Assembly (NCBI GenBank): GCA_964019055.1 | Contig: OZ025221.1 | Location: 8,152,468 to 8,216,467 of the forward strand | Length of the DNA stretch: 64,000 nt | DNA from: Anthopleura xanthogrammica | Taxonomy: Eukaryota; Cnidaria; Anthozoa; Actiniaria; Actiniidae | Direction of reading: 5' to 3' | Part shown: positions 40,258-55,200 of the stretch, in pieces | How positions within the stretch are numbered: position 1 is the first letter of the stretch | Layout: every line of letters starts with the position of its first letter | Translations under genes and position numbers: made by a program | Notes under the pieces: generated by a model | Database searches by the model: none | What the model saw: the letters and a program-made list of their open reading frames with translations, nothing else | Told to the model about the DNA's origin: nothing

Positions 40258-43200
40258 GTGCGAAAAAGCAAAGTAAGATTTTTAACTGACCCCCTGGTGG
40301 GTCTCCCTGTGTCCAGATCTACAAGAAACATGGAAGACAAGGCTCGCATGGGCCACAAATCAGGTCTCTATTCCAGTTGGACGTGCGTGCTATCACAAAA
40401 CCATCTATCAGGATTGAATGCCAGTGGTTCAAAGTACATGAAACTTTTTATCTGAGAGCTCTAGCTCGCGTACAGCAACAGATATTTGATATTTTCTAAG
40501 GCTTATCCTTCCTGCATCCGCGAACCACATTATAAGGCAATATATGGGCATCAAACAGGATTTTTGAAGATTTTTTTCGCAATTCGCAATTCACTCAAAA
40601 ACTGGATTTTTTTGACCGTTTTCGATAGTATATTGATTTTCAACAAGTAATTTTGAGGTGCGAAATAGCAAAGTAAGATTTTTAACTGACCCCCTGGTGG
40701 GTCTCCACGTGTCCAGATCTACAAGAAACATGGAAGACAAGGCTCGCATGGGCCACAAATCAGGTCTCTATTCCAGTTGGACGTGCGTGCTATCACAAAA
40801 CTATCTATCAGGATTGAATGCCAGTGGTTCAAAGTACATGAAACTTTTTATCTGAGAGTTCTAGCTCGCGTACAGCAAGAGATATTTGATATTTTCTTAC
40901 GCTTATCCTTCCTGCATCCGCGAAGCAGATTATAAGGCAATATATTGGCATCAAACAGGATTTTTGAAGATTTTTTTCGCAATTCGAAATTCACTCCAAA
41001 ACTGGATTTTTTTGACCGTTTTCGATAGTATATTGATTTTCAACAAGTAATTTTGAGGTGCGAAATAGCAAAGTAAGATTTTTAACTGACCCCCTGGTGG
41101 GTCTCCCTGTGTCCAGATCTACAAGAAACATGGAAGACAAGGCTCGCATGGGCCACAAATTAGGTCTCTATTCCAGTTGGACGTGCGTGCTATCACAAAA
41201 CTATCTATCAGGATTGAATACCAGTGGTTCAAAGTACATGAAACTTTTTATCTGAGAGTTCTAGCTCGCGTACAGCAACAGATATTTGATATTTTCTTAC
41301 GCCTATCCTTCCTGCATCCGCGAAGCAGATTATAAGGCAATATATGGGCATCAAACAGGATTTTTGAAGATTTTTTTCACAATTCGAAATTCACTCCAAA
41401 ACTGGATTTTTTTGACCGTTTTCGATAGTATATTGATTTTCAACAAGTAATTTTGAGGTGCGAAATAGAAAAATAAGATTTTTAACTGACCCCCTGGTGG
41501 GTCTCCCTGTGTCCAGATCTACAAGAAACATGGAAGACAAGGCTCGCATGGGCCACAAATCAGGTCTCTATTCCAGTTGGACGTGCGTGCTATCACAAAA
41601 CCATCTATCAGGATTGAATGCCAGTGGTTCAAAGTACATGAAACTTTTTATCTGAGAGCTCTAGCTCGCGTACAGCAACAGATATTTGATATTTTCTAAG
41701 GCTTATCCTTCCTGCATCCGCGAACCACATTATAAGGCAATATATGGGCATCAAACAGGATTTTTGAAGATTTTTTTCGCAATTCGCAATTCACTCAAAA
41801 ACTGGATTTTTTTGACCGTTTTCGATAGTATATTGATTTTCAACAAGTAATTTTGAGGTGCGAAATAGCAAAGTAAGATTTTTAACTGATCCCCTGGTGG
41901 GTCTCCACGTGTCCAGATCTACAAGAAACATGGAAGACAAGGCTCGCATGGGCCACAAATCAGGTCTCTATTCCAGTTGGACGTGCGTGCTATCACAAAA
42001 CTATCTATCAGGATTGAATGCCAGTGGTTCAAAGTACATGAAACTTTTTATCTGAGAGCTCTAGCTCGCGTACAGCAAGAGATATTTAATATTTTCTTAC
42101 GCTTATCCTTCCTGCATCCGCGAAGCAGATTATAAGGCAATATATGGGCATCAAACAGGATTTTTGAAGATTTTTTTCCCAATTCGAAATTCACTCCAAA
42201 ACTGGATTTTTTTGACCGTTTTCGATAGTATATTGATTTTCAACAAGTAATTTTGAGGTGCGAAATAGCAAAGTAAGATTTTTAACTGACCCCCTGGTGG
42301 GTCTCCCTGTGTCCAGATCTACAAGAAACATGGAAGACAAGGCTCGCATGGGCCACAAATCAGGTCTCTATTCCAGTTGGACGTGCGTGCTATCACAAAA
42401 CTATCTATCAGGATTGAATGCCAGTGGTTCAAAGTACATGAAACTTTTTATCTGAGAGCTCTAGCTCGCGTACAGCAACAGATATTTGATATTTTCTTAC
42501 GCTTATCCTTCCTGCATCCGCGAAGCAGATTATAAGGCAATATATGGGCATCAAACAGGATTTTTGAAGATTTTTTTCGCAATTCGAAATTCACTCCAAA
42601 ACTGGATTTTGTTGACCGTTTTCGATAGTATATTGATTTTCAACAAGTAATTTTGAGGTGCGAAATAGAAAAATAAGATTTTTAACTGACCCCCTGGTGG
42701 GTCTCCCTGTGTCCAGATCTACAAGAAACATGGAAGACAAGGCTCGCATGGGCCACAAATCAGGTCTCTATTCCAGTTGGACGTGCGTGCTATCACAAAA
42801 CTATCTATCAGGATTGAATGCCAGTGGTTGAAAGTACATGAAACTTTTTATCTGAGAGTTCTAGCTCGCGTACAGCAAGAGATATTTGATATTTTCTTAC
42901 GCTTATCCTTCCTGCATCCGCGAAGCAGATTATAAGGCAATAAATGGGCATCAAACAGGATTTTTGAAGATTTTTTTCGCAATTCGAAATTCACTCCAAA
43001 ACTGGATTTTTTTGACCGTTTTCGATAGTATATTGATTTTCAACAAGTAATTTTGAGGTGCGAAAAAGCAAAGTAACATTTTTAACTGACCCCCTGGTGG
43101 GTCTCCCTGTGTCCAGATCTACAAGAAACATGGAAGACAAGGCTCGCATGGGTCACAAACTAGGTCTCTATTCCAGGTGGACGTGCGTGCTATCACAAAA

Positions 43201-44660
43201 CTATCTATCAGGATTGAATGCCAGTGGTTCAAAGTACATGAAACTTTTTATCTGAGAGTTCTAGCTCGCGTACAGCAACAGATATTTGATATTTTCTTAC
43301 GCTTATCCTTCCTGCATCCGCGAAGCAGATTATAAGGCAATATATGGGCATCAAACAGGATTTTTGAAGATTTTTTTCACAATTCGCAATTCACTCCAAA
43401 ACTGGATTTTTTTGACCGTTTTCGATAGTATATTGATTTTCAACAAGTAATTTTGAGGTGCGAAATAGAAAAATAAGATTTTTAACTGACCCCCTGGTGG
43501 GTCTCCCTGTGTCCAGATCTACAAGAAACATGGAAGACAAGGCTCGCATGGGCCACAAATCAGGTCTCTATTCCAGTTGGACGTGCGTGCTATCACAAAA
43601 CCATCTATGAGGATTGAATGCCAGTGGTTCAAAGTACATGAAACTTTTTATCTGAGAGCTCTAGCTCGCGTACAGCAAGAGATATTGAATATTTTCTTAC
43701 GCTTATCCTTCCTGCATCCGCGAAGCAGATTATAAGGCAATATATGGGCATCAAACAGGATTTTTGAAGATTTTTTTCCCAATTCGAAATTCACTCCAAA
43801 ACTGGATTTTTTTGACCGTTTTCGATAGTATATTGATTTTCAACAAGTAATTTTGAGGTGCGAAATAGCAAAGTAAGATTTTTAACTGACCCCCTGGTGG
43901 GTCTCCCTGTGTCCAGATCTACAAGAAACATGGAAGACAAGGCTCGCATGGGCCACAAATCAGGTCTCTATTCCAGTTGGACGTGCGTGCTATCACAAAA
44001 CTATCTATCAGGATTGAATGCCAGTGGTTCAAAGTACATGAAACTTTTTATCTGAGAGCTCTAGCTCGCGTACAGCAACAGATATTTGATATTTTCTTAC
44101 GCTTATCCTTCCTGCATCCGCGAAGCAGATTATAAGGCAATATATGGGCATCAAACAGGATTTTTGAAGATTTTTTTCGCAATTCGAAATTCACTCCAAA
44201 ACTGGATTTTGTTGACCGTTTTCGATAGTATATTGATTTTCAACAAGTAATTTTGAGGTGCGAAATAGAAAAATAAGATTTTGAACTGACCCCCTGGTGG
44301 GTCTCCCTGTGTCCAGATCTACAAGAAACATGGAAGACAAGGCTCGCATGGGCCACAAATCAGGTCTCTATTCCAGTTGGACGTGCGTGCTATCACAAAA
44401 CTATCTATCAGGATTGAATGCCAGTGGTTGAAAGTACATGAAACTTTTTATCTGAGAGTTCTAGGTCGCGTACAGCAAGAGATATTTGATATTTTCTTTT
44501 GCTTATCCTTCCTGCATCCGCGAAGCAGATTATAAGGCAATAAATGGGCATCAAACAGGATTTTTGAAGATTTTTTTCGCAATTCGAAATTCACTCCAAA
44601 ACTGGATTTTTTTGACCGTTTTCGATAGTATATTGATTTTCAACAAGTAATTTTGAGGTG
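40258..44660. repeat. Further trimer and tetramer higher-order repeats
   Basis: TCTCCACGTGTCC and TTTTCTAAGGCTTATCC with CGAACCACATTATAAGG recur 1,200 bases apart (about 40490-40710 and 41690-41910). GGATTTTGTTGACC, GTGGTTGAAAGTAC and GGCAATAAATGGG recur 1,600 bases apart (about 42600-42950 and 44200-44550). Confidence 0.8.
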
Positions 44661-46654
44661 CGAAATAGGAAAGTAAGATTTTTAACTGACTCCCTGGTGG
44701 GTCTCCCTGTGTCCAGATCTACAAGAAACATGGAAGACAAGGCTCGCATGGGCCACAAATCAGGTCTCTATTCCAGTTGGACGTGCATGCTATCACAAAA
44801 CTATCTATCAGGATTGAATGCTAGTGGTTCATAGTACATGAAACTTTTTATCTGAGAGCTCTAGCTCGCGTACAGCAAGAGATATTTGATATTTTCTTAC
44901 GCTTATCCTTCCTGTATCCGCGAAGCAGATTATGAGGCAATATATGGGCATCAAACAGGATTTTTGAAGATTTTTTTCGCAATTCGAAATTCACTCCAAA
45001 ACTGGATTTTTTTGACCGTTTTCGATAGTATATTGATTTTCAACAAGTAATTTTGAGGTGCGAAAAAGCAAAGTAAGATTTTTAACTGACCCCCTGGTGG
45101 GTCTCCCTGTGTCCAGATCTACAAGAAACATGGAAGACAAGGCTCGCATGGGCCACAAATCAGGTCTCTATTCCAGTTGGACGTGCGTGCTATCACAAAA
45201 CCATCTATGAGGATTGAATGCCAGTGGTTCAAAGTACATGAAACTTTTTATCTGAGAGCTCTAGCTCGCGTACAGCAACAGATATTTGATATTTTCTAAG
45301 GCTTATCCTTCCTGCATCCGCGAACCACATTATAAGGCAATATATGGGCATCAAACAGGATTTTTGAAGATTTTTTTCCCAATTCGAAATTCACTCAAAA
45401 ACTGGATTTTTTTGACCGTTTTCGATAGTATATTGATTTTCAACAAGTAATTTTGAGGTGCGAAAAAGCAAAGTAAGATTTTGAACTGACCCCTGGTGGG
45501 TCTCCACGTGTCCAGATCTACAAGAAACATGGAAGACAAGGCTCGCATGGGCCACAAATCAGGTCTCTATTCCAGTTGGACGTGCGTGCTATCACAAAAC
45601 TATCTATCAGGATTGAATGCCAGTGGTTCAAAGTACATGAAACTTTCTATCTGAGAGCTCTAGCTCGCGTACAGCAAGAGATATTTGATATTTTCTTACG
45701 CTTATCCTCCCTGCATCCGCGAAGCAGATTATAAGGCAATATATGGGCATCAAACAGGATTTTTGAAGATTTTTTTCGCAATTCGAAATTCACTCCAAAA
45801 CTGGATTTTGTTGACCGTTTTCGATAGTATATTGATTTTCAACAAGTAATTTTGAGGTGCGAAATAGAAAAATAAGATTTTTAACTGACCCCTTGGTGGG
45901 TCTCCACGTGTCCAGATCTACAAGAAACATGGAAGACAAGGCTCGCATGGGCCACAAATCAGGTCTCTATTCCAGTTGGACGTGCGTGCTATCACAAAAG
46001 TTTCTATCAGGATTGAATGCCAGTGGTTGAAAAAACATGGAACGTTTTATCTGAGAGCTCTAGCTCGCGTAATGCAAGAGATATTTAATATTTTCTTACG
46101 CTTATCCTTCCTGCATCCGCGAAGCAGATTATAAGGCAATATATGGGCATCAAACAGGATTTTTGAAGATTTTTTTCGCAATTCGAAATTCACTACAAAA
46201 CTGGATTTTTTTGACCGTTTTCGATAGTATATTGATTTTCAACAAGTAATTTTGAAGTGCGAAATAGCAAAGTAAGATTTTTAACTGACCCCCTGGTTGG
46301 TCTCCCTGTGTCCAGATCTACAAGAAACATGGAAGACAAGGCTCGCATGGGCCACAAATCAGGTCTCTATTCCAGTTGGACGTGCGTGCTATCACAAAAC
46401 TATCTATCAGGATTGAATGCTAGTGGTTCAAAGTACATGAAACTTTTTATCTGAGAGCTCTAGCTCGCGTACAGCAAGAGATATTTAATATTTTCTTACG
46501 CTTATCCTTCCTGCATCCGCGAAGCAGATTATAAGGCAATATATGGGCATCAAACAGGATTTTTGAAGATTTTTTTCGCAATTCGAAATTCACTCCAAAA
46601 CTGGATTTTGTTGACCGTTTTCGATAGTATATTGATTTTCAACAAGTAATTTTC

Positions 46655-48254
46655 AAGTGCGAAATAGCAAAGTAAGATTTTTAACTGACCCCCTGGTGGG
46701 TCTCCCTGTGTCCAGATCTACAAGAAACATGGAAGACAAGGCTCGCATGGGCCACAAATCAGGTCTCTATTCCAGTTGGACGTGCGTGCTATCACAAAAC
46801 TATCTATCAGGATTGAATGCTAGTGGTTCATAGTACATGAAACTTTTTATCTGAGAGCTCTAGCTCGCGTACAGCAAGAGATATTTGATATTTTCTTACG
46901 CTTATCCTTCCTGTATCCGCGAAGCAGATTATAAGGCAATATATGGGCATCAAACAGGATTTTTGAAGATTTTTTTCCCAATTCGAAATTCACTCCAAAA
47001 CTGGATGTTTTTGACCGTTTTCGATAGTATATTGATTTTCAACAAGTAATTTTGAGGTGCGAAAAAGCAAAGTAAGATTTTTAAATGACCCCCTGGTGGG
47101 TCTCCCTGTGTCCAGATCTACAAGAAACATGGAAGACAAGGCTCGCATGGGCCACAAATCAGGTCTCTATTCCAGTTGGACGTGCGTGCTATCACAAAAC
47201 TATCTATCAGGATTGAATGCCAGTGGTTCAAAGTACATGAAACTTTTTATCTGAGAGCACTAGCTCGCGTACAGCAACAGATATTTGATATTTTCTTACG
47301 CTTATCCTTCCTGCATCCGCGAAGCAGATTATAAGGCAATATATGGGCATCAAACAGGATTTTTGAAGATTTTTTTCGCAATTCGAAATTCACTCCAAAA
47401 GTGAATTTTTTTGACCGTTTTCGATAGTATATTGATTTTCAACAAGTAATTTTGAGGTGCGAAATAGAAAAATAAGATTTTTAACTGACCCCCTGGTGGG
47501 TCTCCCTGTGTCCAGATCTACAAGAAACATGGAAGACAAGGCTCGCATGGGCCACAAATCAGGTCTCTATTCCAGTTGGACGTGCATGCTATCACAAAAC
47601 TATCTATCAGGATTGAATGCTAGTGGTTCATAGTACATGAAACTTTTTATCTGAGAGCTCTAGCTCGCGTACAGCAAGAGATATTTGATATTTTCTTACG
47701 CTTATCCTTCCTGCATCCGCGAAGCAGATTATAAGGCAATATATGGGCATCAAACAGGATTTTTGAAGATTTTTTTCCCAATTCGAAATTCACTCCAAAA
47801 CTGGATGTTTTTGACCGTTTTCGATAGTATATTGATTTTCAACAAGTAATTTTGAGGTGCGAAAAAGCAAAGTAAGATTTTTAAATGACCCCCTGGTGGG
47901 TCTCCCTGTGTCCAGATCTACAAGAAACATGGAAGACAAGGCTCGCATGGGCCACAAATCAGGTCTCTATTCCAGTTGGACGTGCGTGCTATCACAAAAC
48001 TATCTATCAGGATTGAATGCCAGTGGTTCAAAGTACATGAAACTTTTTATCTGAGAGCACTAGCTCGCGTACAGCAACAGATATTTGATATTTTCTTACG
48101 CTTATCCTTCCTGCATCCGCGAAGCAGATTATAAGGCAATATATGGGCATCAAACAGGATTTTTGAAGATTTTTTTCGCAATTCGAAATTCACTCCAAAA
48201 CTGAATTTTTTTGACCGTTTTCGATAGTATATTGATTTTCAACAAGTAATTTTG
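46655..48254. repeat. Dimeric higher-order repeat, 800 bp, two copies
   Basis: Private variants CTGGATGTTTTTGACC, TTTTTAAATGACC and GAGAGCACTAGCTCG recur 800 bases apart (about 47004/47804, 47079/47879 and 47254/48054). Confidence 0.85.
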
Positions 48255-51200
48255 AGGTGCGAAATAGAAAAATAAGATTTTTAACTGACCCCCTGGTGGG
48301 TCTCCCTGTGTCCAGATCTACAAGAAACATGGAAGACAAGGCTCGCATGGGCCACAAATCAGGTCTCTATTCCAGTTGGACGTGCGTGCTATCAAAAAAC
48401 TTTCTATCAGGATTGAATGCCAGTGGTTGAAAGTACATGGAACTTTTTATCTGAGAGCTCTAGCTCGCGTACAGCAGGAGATATTTGATATTTTGTTACG
48501 CTTATCCTTCCTGCATCCGCGAAGCAGATTATAAGGCAATATATGAGCATCAAACAGGATTTTTGAAGATTTTTTTCGCAATTCGCAATTCACTCCAAAA
48601 CTGGATTTTGTTGACCGTTTTCGATAGTATATTGATTTTCAACAAGTAATTTTGAGGTGCGAAATAGCAAAGTAAGATTTTTAACTGACCCCCTGGTTGG
48701 TCTCCCTGTGTTTAGATCTACAAGAAACATGGAAGACAAGGCTCGCATGGGCCACAAATCAGGTCTCTATTCCAGTTGGACGTGCATGCTATCACAAAAC
48801 TATCTATCAGGATTGAATGCTAGTGGTTCATAGTACATGAAACTTTTTATCTGAGAGCTCTAGCTCGCGTACAGCAAGAGATATTTAATATTTTCTTACG
48901 CTTATCCTTCCTGCATCCGCGAAGCAGATTATAAGGCAATATATGGGCATCAAACAGGATTTTTGGAGATTTTTTTCGCAATTCGAGATTCACTCCAAAA
49001 CTGGATTTTTTTGACCGTTTTCGATAGTATATTGATTTTCAACAAGTAATTTTGAGGTGCGAAATAGCAAAGTAAGATTTTTAACTGACCCCCTGGTGGG
49101 TCACCCTGTGTCCAGATCTACAAGAAATATGGAAGACAAGGCTCGCATGGGCCACAAATCAGCTCTCTATTCCAGGTTGACGTGCGTGCTATCACAAAAC
49201 TATCTATCAGGATTGAATGCCAGTGGTTCAAAGTACATGAAACTTTTTATCTGAGAGCTCTAGCTCGCGTACAGCAACAGATATTTGATATTTTCTAAGG
49301 CTTATCCTTCCTGCATCCGCGAAGCAGATTATAAGGCAATATATGGGCATCAAACAGGATTTTTGAAGATTTTTTTCGCAATTCGAGATTCACTCCAAAA
49401 CTGGATTTTTTTGGTCCGTTTTCGATAGTATATTGATTTTCAACAAGTAATTTTGAGGTGCGAAAAAGGAAAGTAAGATTTTTAAATGACCCCCTGGTGG
49501 GTCTCCATTTGTCCAGATCTACAAGAAACATGGAAGACAAGGCTCACATGGGCCACAAATCAGGTCTGTATTCCAGTTGGACGTGCGTGCTATCACAAAA
49601 CCATCTATCAGGATTGAATGCCAGTGGTTCAAAGTACATGAAACTTTTTATCTGAGAGCTCTAGCTCGCGTAGAGCAACAGATATTTGATATTTTTTACG
49701 CCTATCCTTCCTGCATCCGCGAAGCAGATTATAAGGCAATATATGGGCATCAAACAGGATTTTTGAAGATTTTTTTCGCCATTCGAAATTCACTCCAAAA
49801 CTGGATTTTTTTGACCGTTTTCCATAATATATTGATTTTCAACAAGTAATTTTTTGGTGCGAAATAGCAAAGTAAGATTTTTAACTGACCCCCTGGTGGG
49901 TCTCCCTGTGTCCAGATCTACAAGAAACATGGAAGACAAGGCTCGCATGGGCCACAAATCAGGTCTCTATTCCAGTTGGACGTGCGTGCTATCACAAAAC
50001 CATCTATCAGGATTGAATGCCAGTGGTTCAAAGTACATGAAACTTTTTATCTGAAAGCTCTAGCTCGCGTACAGCAAGAGATATTTAATATTTTCTTACG
50101 CTTATCCTTCCTGTATCCGCGAAGCAGATTATAAGGCAATATATGGGCATCAAACAGGATTTTTGAAGATTTTTTTCGCCATTCGAAATTCACTCCAAAA
50201 CTGGATTTTTTTGACCGTTTTCGATAGTATATTGATTTTCAACAAGTAATTTTGAGGTGCGAAAAAGCAAAGTAAGATTTTGAACTGACCCCCTGGTGGG
50301 TCTCCCTGTGTCCAGATCTACAAGAAACATGGAAGACAAGGCTCGCATGGGCCACAAATCAGGTCTCTATTCCAGTTGGACGTGCGTGCTATCACAAAAC
50401 TATCTATCAGGATTGAATGCCAGTGGTTCAAAGTACATGAAACGTTTTATCTGAGAGCTCTAGCTCGCGTACAGCAACAGATATTTGATATTTTCTTACG
50501 CTTATCCTTCCTGCATCCGCGAAGCAGATTATAAGGCAATATATGGGCATCAAACAGGATTTTTGAAGATTTTTTTCGCAATTCGAAATTCACTCCAAAA
50601 CTGGATTTTTTTGACCGTTTTCGATAGTATATTGATTTTCAACAAGTAATTTTGAGGTGCGAAATAGCAAAGTAAGATTTTTAACTGACCCCCTGGTGGG
50701 TCTCCCTGTGTCCAGATCTACAAGAAACATGGAAGACAAGGCTCGCATGGGCCACAAATCAGGTCTCTATTCCAGTTGGACGTGCGTGCTATCACAAAAC
50801 TATCTATCAGGATTGAATGCCAGTGGTTCAAAGTACATGAAACTTTTTATGTGAGAGTTCTAGCTCGCGTACAGCAACAGATATTTGATATTTTCTTACG
50901 CTTATCCTTCCTGCATCCGCGAAGCAGATTGTAAGGCAATATATGGGCATCAAACAGGATTTTTGAAGATTTTTTTCACAATTCGAAATTCACTCCAAAA
51001 CTGGATTTTTTTGACCGTTTTCGATAGTATATTGATTTTCAACAAGTAATTTTGAGGTGCGAAATAGAAAAATAAGATTTTGAACTGACCCCCTGGTGGG
51101 TCTCCCTGTGTCCAGATCTACAAGAAACATGGAAGACAAGGCTCGCATGGGCCACAAATCAGCTCTCTATTCCAGTTGGACGTGCGTGCTATCACAAAAC

Positions 51201-52269
51201 TATCTATCAGGATTGAATGCCAGTGGTTCAAAGTACATGAAACTTTTTATCTGAGAGCTCTAGCTCGCGTACAGCAAGAGATATTTGATATTTTGTTACG
51301 CTTATCCTTCCTGCATCCGCGAAGCAGATTATAAGGCAATATATGGGCATCAAACAGGATTTTTGAAGATTTTTTTCCCAATTCGAAATTCACTCCAAAA
51401 CTGGATTTTTTTGACCGTTTTCGATAGTATATTGATTTTGAACAAGTAATTTTGAGGTGCGAAATAGCAAAGTAAGATTTTTAACTGACCCCCTGGTGGG
51501 TCTCCCTGTGTCCAGATCTACAAGAAACATGGAAGACAAGGCTCGCATGGGCCACAAATCAGGTCTCTATTCCAGTTGGACGTGCGTGCTATCACAAAAC
51601 TATCTATCAGGATTGAATGCCAGTGGTTCAAAGTACATGAAACGTTTTATGTGAGAGCTCTAGCTCGCGTACAGCAAGAGATATTTGATATTTTCTTACG
51701 CTTATCCTTCCTGCATCCGCGAAGCAGATTATAAGGCAATATATGGGCATCAAACAGGATTTTTGAAGATTTTTTTCGCAATTCGAAATTCACTCAAAAA
51801 CTGGATTTTGTTGACCGTTTTCGATAGTATATTGATTTTCAACAAGTAATTTTGAGGTGCGAAATAGAAAAATAAGATTTTGAACTGACCCCCTGGTGGG
51901 TCTCCCTGTGTCCAGATCTACAAGAAACATGGAAGACAAGGCTCGCATGGGCCACAAATCAGGTCTCTATTCCAGTTGGACGTGCGTGCTATCACAAAAC
52001 TATCTATCAGGATTGAATGCCAGTGGTTCAAAGTACATGAAACTTTTTATGTGAGAGCTCTAGCTCGCGTACAGCAAGAGATATTTGATATTTTCTTACG
52101 CTTATCCTTCCTGCATCCGCGAAGCAGATTATAAGGCAATATATGGGCATCAAACAGGATTTTTGAAGATTTTTTTCCCAATTCGAAATTCACTCCAAAA
52201 CTGGATTTTGTTGACCGTTTTCGATAGTATATTGATTTTCAAGAAGTAATTTTGAGGTGCGAAATAGAA

Positions 52270-55200
52270 AAATAAGATTTTGAACTGACCCCCTGGTGGG
52301 TCTCCCTGTGTCCAGATCTACAAGAAACATGGAAGACAAGGCTCGCATGGGCCACAAATCAGGTCTCTATTCCAGTTGGACGTGCGTGCTATCACAAAAC
52401 TTTCTATCAGGATTGAATGCCAGTGGTTGAAAGTACATGGAACTTTTTATCTGAGAGCTCTAGCTCGCGTACAGCAAGAGATATTTAATATTTTCTTACG
52501 CTTATCCTTCCTGCATCCGCGAAGCAGATTATAAGGCAATATATGGGCATCAAACAGGATTTTTGAAGATTTTTTTCGCAATTCGAAATTCACTCCAAAA
52601 CTGGATTTTTTTGACTGTTTTCGATAGTATATTGATTTTCAACAAGTAATTTTGAGGTGCGAAATAGCAAAGTAAGATTTTGAACTGACCCCCTGGTGGG
52701 TCTCCCTGTGTCCAGATCTACAAGAAACATGGAAGACAAGGCTCGCATGGGCCACAAATCAGGTCTCTATTCCAGTTGGACGTGCGTGCTATCACAAAAC
52801 TATCTATCAGGATTGAATGCCAGTGGTTCAAAGTACATGAAACTTTTTATCTGAGAGCTCTAGCTCGCGTACAGCAACAGATATTTGATATTTTCTTACG
52901 CTTATCCTTCCTGCATCCGCGAAGCAGATTATAAGGCAATATATGGGCATCAAACAGGATTTTTGAAGATTTTTTTCGCAATTCGAAATTCACTCCAAAA
53001 CTGGATTTTGTTGACCGTTTTCGATAGTATATTGATTTTCAACAAGTAAATTTGAGGTGCGAAATAGAAAAATAAGATTTTTAACTGACCCCCTGGTGGG
53101 TCTCCCTGTGTCCAGATCTACAAGAAACATGGAAGACAAGGCTCGCATGGGCCACAAATCAGGTCTCTATTCCAGTTGGACGTGCGTGCTATCACAAAAC
53201 TATCTATCAGGATTGAATGCCAGTGGTTCAAAGTACATGAAACTTTTTATCTGAGAGCTCTAGCTCGCGTACAGCAAGAGATATTTGATATTTTCTTACG
53301 CTTATCCTTCCTGCATCCGCGAAGCAGATTATAAGGCAATATATGGGCATCAAAAAGGATTTTTGAAGATTTTTTTCGCAATTCGAAATTCACTCCAAAA
53401 CTGGATTTTTTTGACCGTTTTCGATAGTATATTGATTTTCAACAAGTAATTTTGAGGTGCGAAATAGCAAAGTAAGATTTTTAACTGACCCCCTGGTGGG
53501 TCTCCCTGTGTCCAGATCTACAAGAAACATGGAAGACAAGGCTCGCATGGGCCACAAATCAGCTCTCTATTCCAGTTGGACGTGCGTGCTATCACAAAAC
53601 TATCTATCAGGATTGAATGCCAGTGGTTCAAAGTACATGAAACTTTTTATCTGAGAGCTCTAGCTCGCGTACAGCAACAGATATTTGATATTTTCTTACG
53701 CTTATCCTTCCTGCATCCGCGAAGCAGATTATAAGGCAATATATGGGCATCAAACAGGATTTTTGAAGATTTTTTTCCCAATTCGAAATTCACTATAAAA
53801 CTGGATTTTTTTGACCGTTTTCGATAGTATATTGATTTTCAACAAGTAATTTTGAGGTGCGAAATAGAAAAATAAGATTTTTAACTGACCCCTTGGTGGG
53901 TCTCCACGTGTCCAGATCATAGTTAATGGAGTGGAATGGTTTGGAAACCTATTGTTCTAGGTTTTTGTTCAACCTTTTCTATTGTTATATGACGTTGACC
54001 GTGCACAGAGAAGAAAAAGTTGCAGCGTTTGTTCATCGTAAATTAGAGAACATAGACGTTTTTTCCTCAAAAATGTTATAAAATAGGAGATATTTCTTAA
54101 TTAATTCTATATGATAAAAATTAATTGTTTACTGAAAAGGGTAATCACCTTTTTGAACGCTTTCTTATCTATCATCTAGTAACTTAACTGTATCTGCGCG
54201 GAATTATTTATCCTCTTCTTTGTAATCTTAGAATGAAAATTTTACATTTTCAAAATGTTCGTACATGAAAATAGTACGGAAACTAGTATTTCCAGCCATA
54301 CTTGCTTTGGTTCATTGTGCACGGTCAATATCACGTGATGGTACGTTTCAACATCGCTCGCCAAACAAAAACCTAGAACAATAGGTTTCCAAACCATTCC
54401 ACTCCATTAACTATGTCCAGATCTACAAGAAACATGGAAGACAAGGCTCGCATGGGCCACAAATCAGGTCTCTATTCCAGTTGGACGTGCGTGCTATCAC
54501 AAAACTTTCTATCAGGATTGAATGCCAGTGGTTGAAAGTACATGGAACTTTTTATCTGAGAGCTCTAGCTCGCGTACAGCAAGAGATATTTAATATTTTC
54601 TTACGCTTATCCTTCCTGCATCCGCGAAGCAGATTATAAGGCAATATATGGGCATCAAACAGGATTTTTGAAGATTTTTTTCGCAATTCGAAATTCACTC
54701 CAAAACTGGATTTTTTTGACTGTTTTCGATAGTATATTGATTTTCAACAAGTAATTTTGAGGTGCGAAATAGCAAAGTAAGATTTTGAACTGACCCCCTG
54801 GTGGGTCTCCCTGTGTCCAGATCTACAAGAAACATGGAAGACAAGGCTCGCATGGGCCACAAATCAGGTCTCTATTCCAGTTGGACGTGCGTGCTATCAC
54901 AAAACTATCTATCAGGATTGAATGCCAGTGGTTCAAAGTACATGAAACTTTTTATCTGAGAGCTCTAGCTCGCGTACAGCAACAGATATTTGATATTTTC
55001 TTACGCTTATCCTTCCTGCATCCGCGAAGCAGATTATAAGGCAATATATGGGCATCAAACAGGATTTTTGAAGATTTTTTTCGCAATTCGAAATTCACTC
55101 CAAAACTGGATTTTGTTGACCGTTTTCGATAGTATATTGATTTTCAACAAGTAAATTTGAGGTGCGAAATAGAAAAATAAGATTTTTAACTGACCCCCTG

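Larger units (their letters stand above)
37957..53917. repeat. 400-bp satellite array, left segment (~40 monomers)
   Basis: Head-to-tail monomers repeat at exactly 400 bases; for instance TCAGGTCTCTATTC recurs near 37960, 38360, 38760 and onward. Only a few 1-base shifts occur (near 45491, 49414 and 49697). Landmarks in each unit are TTTTGAGGTGCGAAA, CCCTGGTGGGTCTCC, CTAGCTCGCGTACAGCAA and TTGACCGTTTTCGATAGTAT. The first unit at the left edge is the most diverged. Units differ by a few substitutions each. No real gene is supported in the monomer. Confidence 0.98.
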
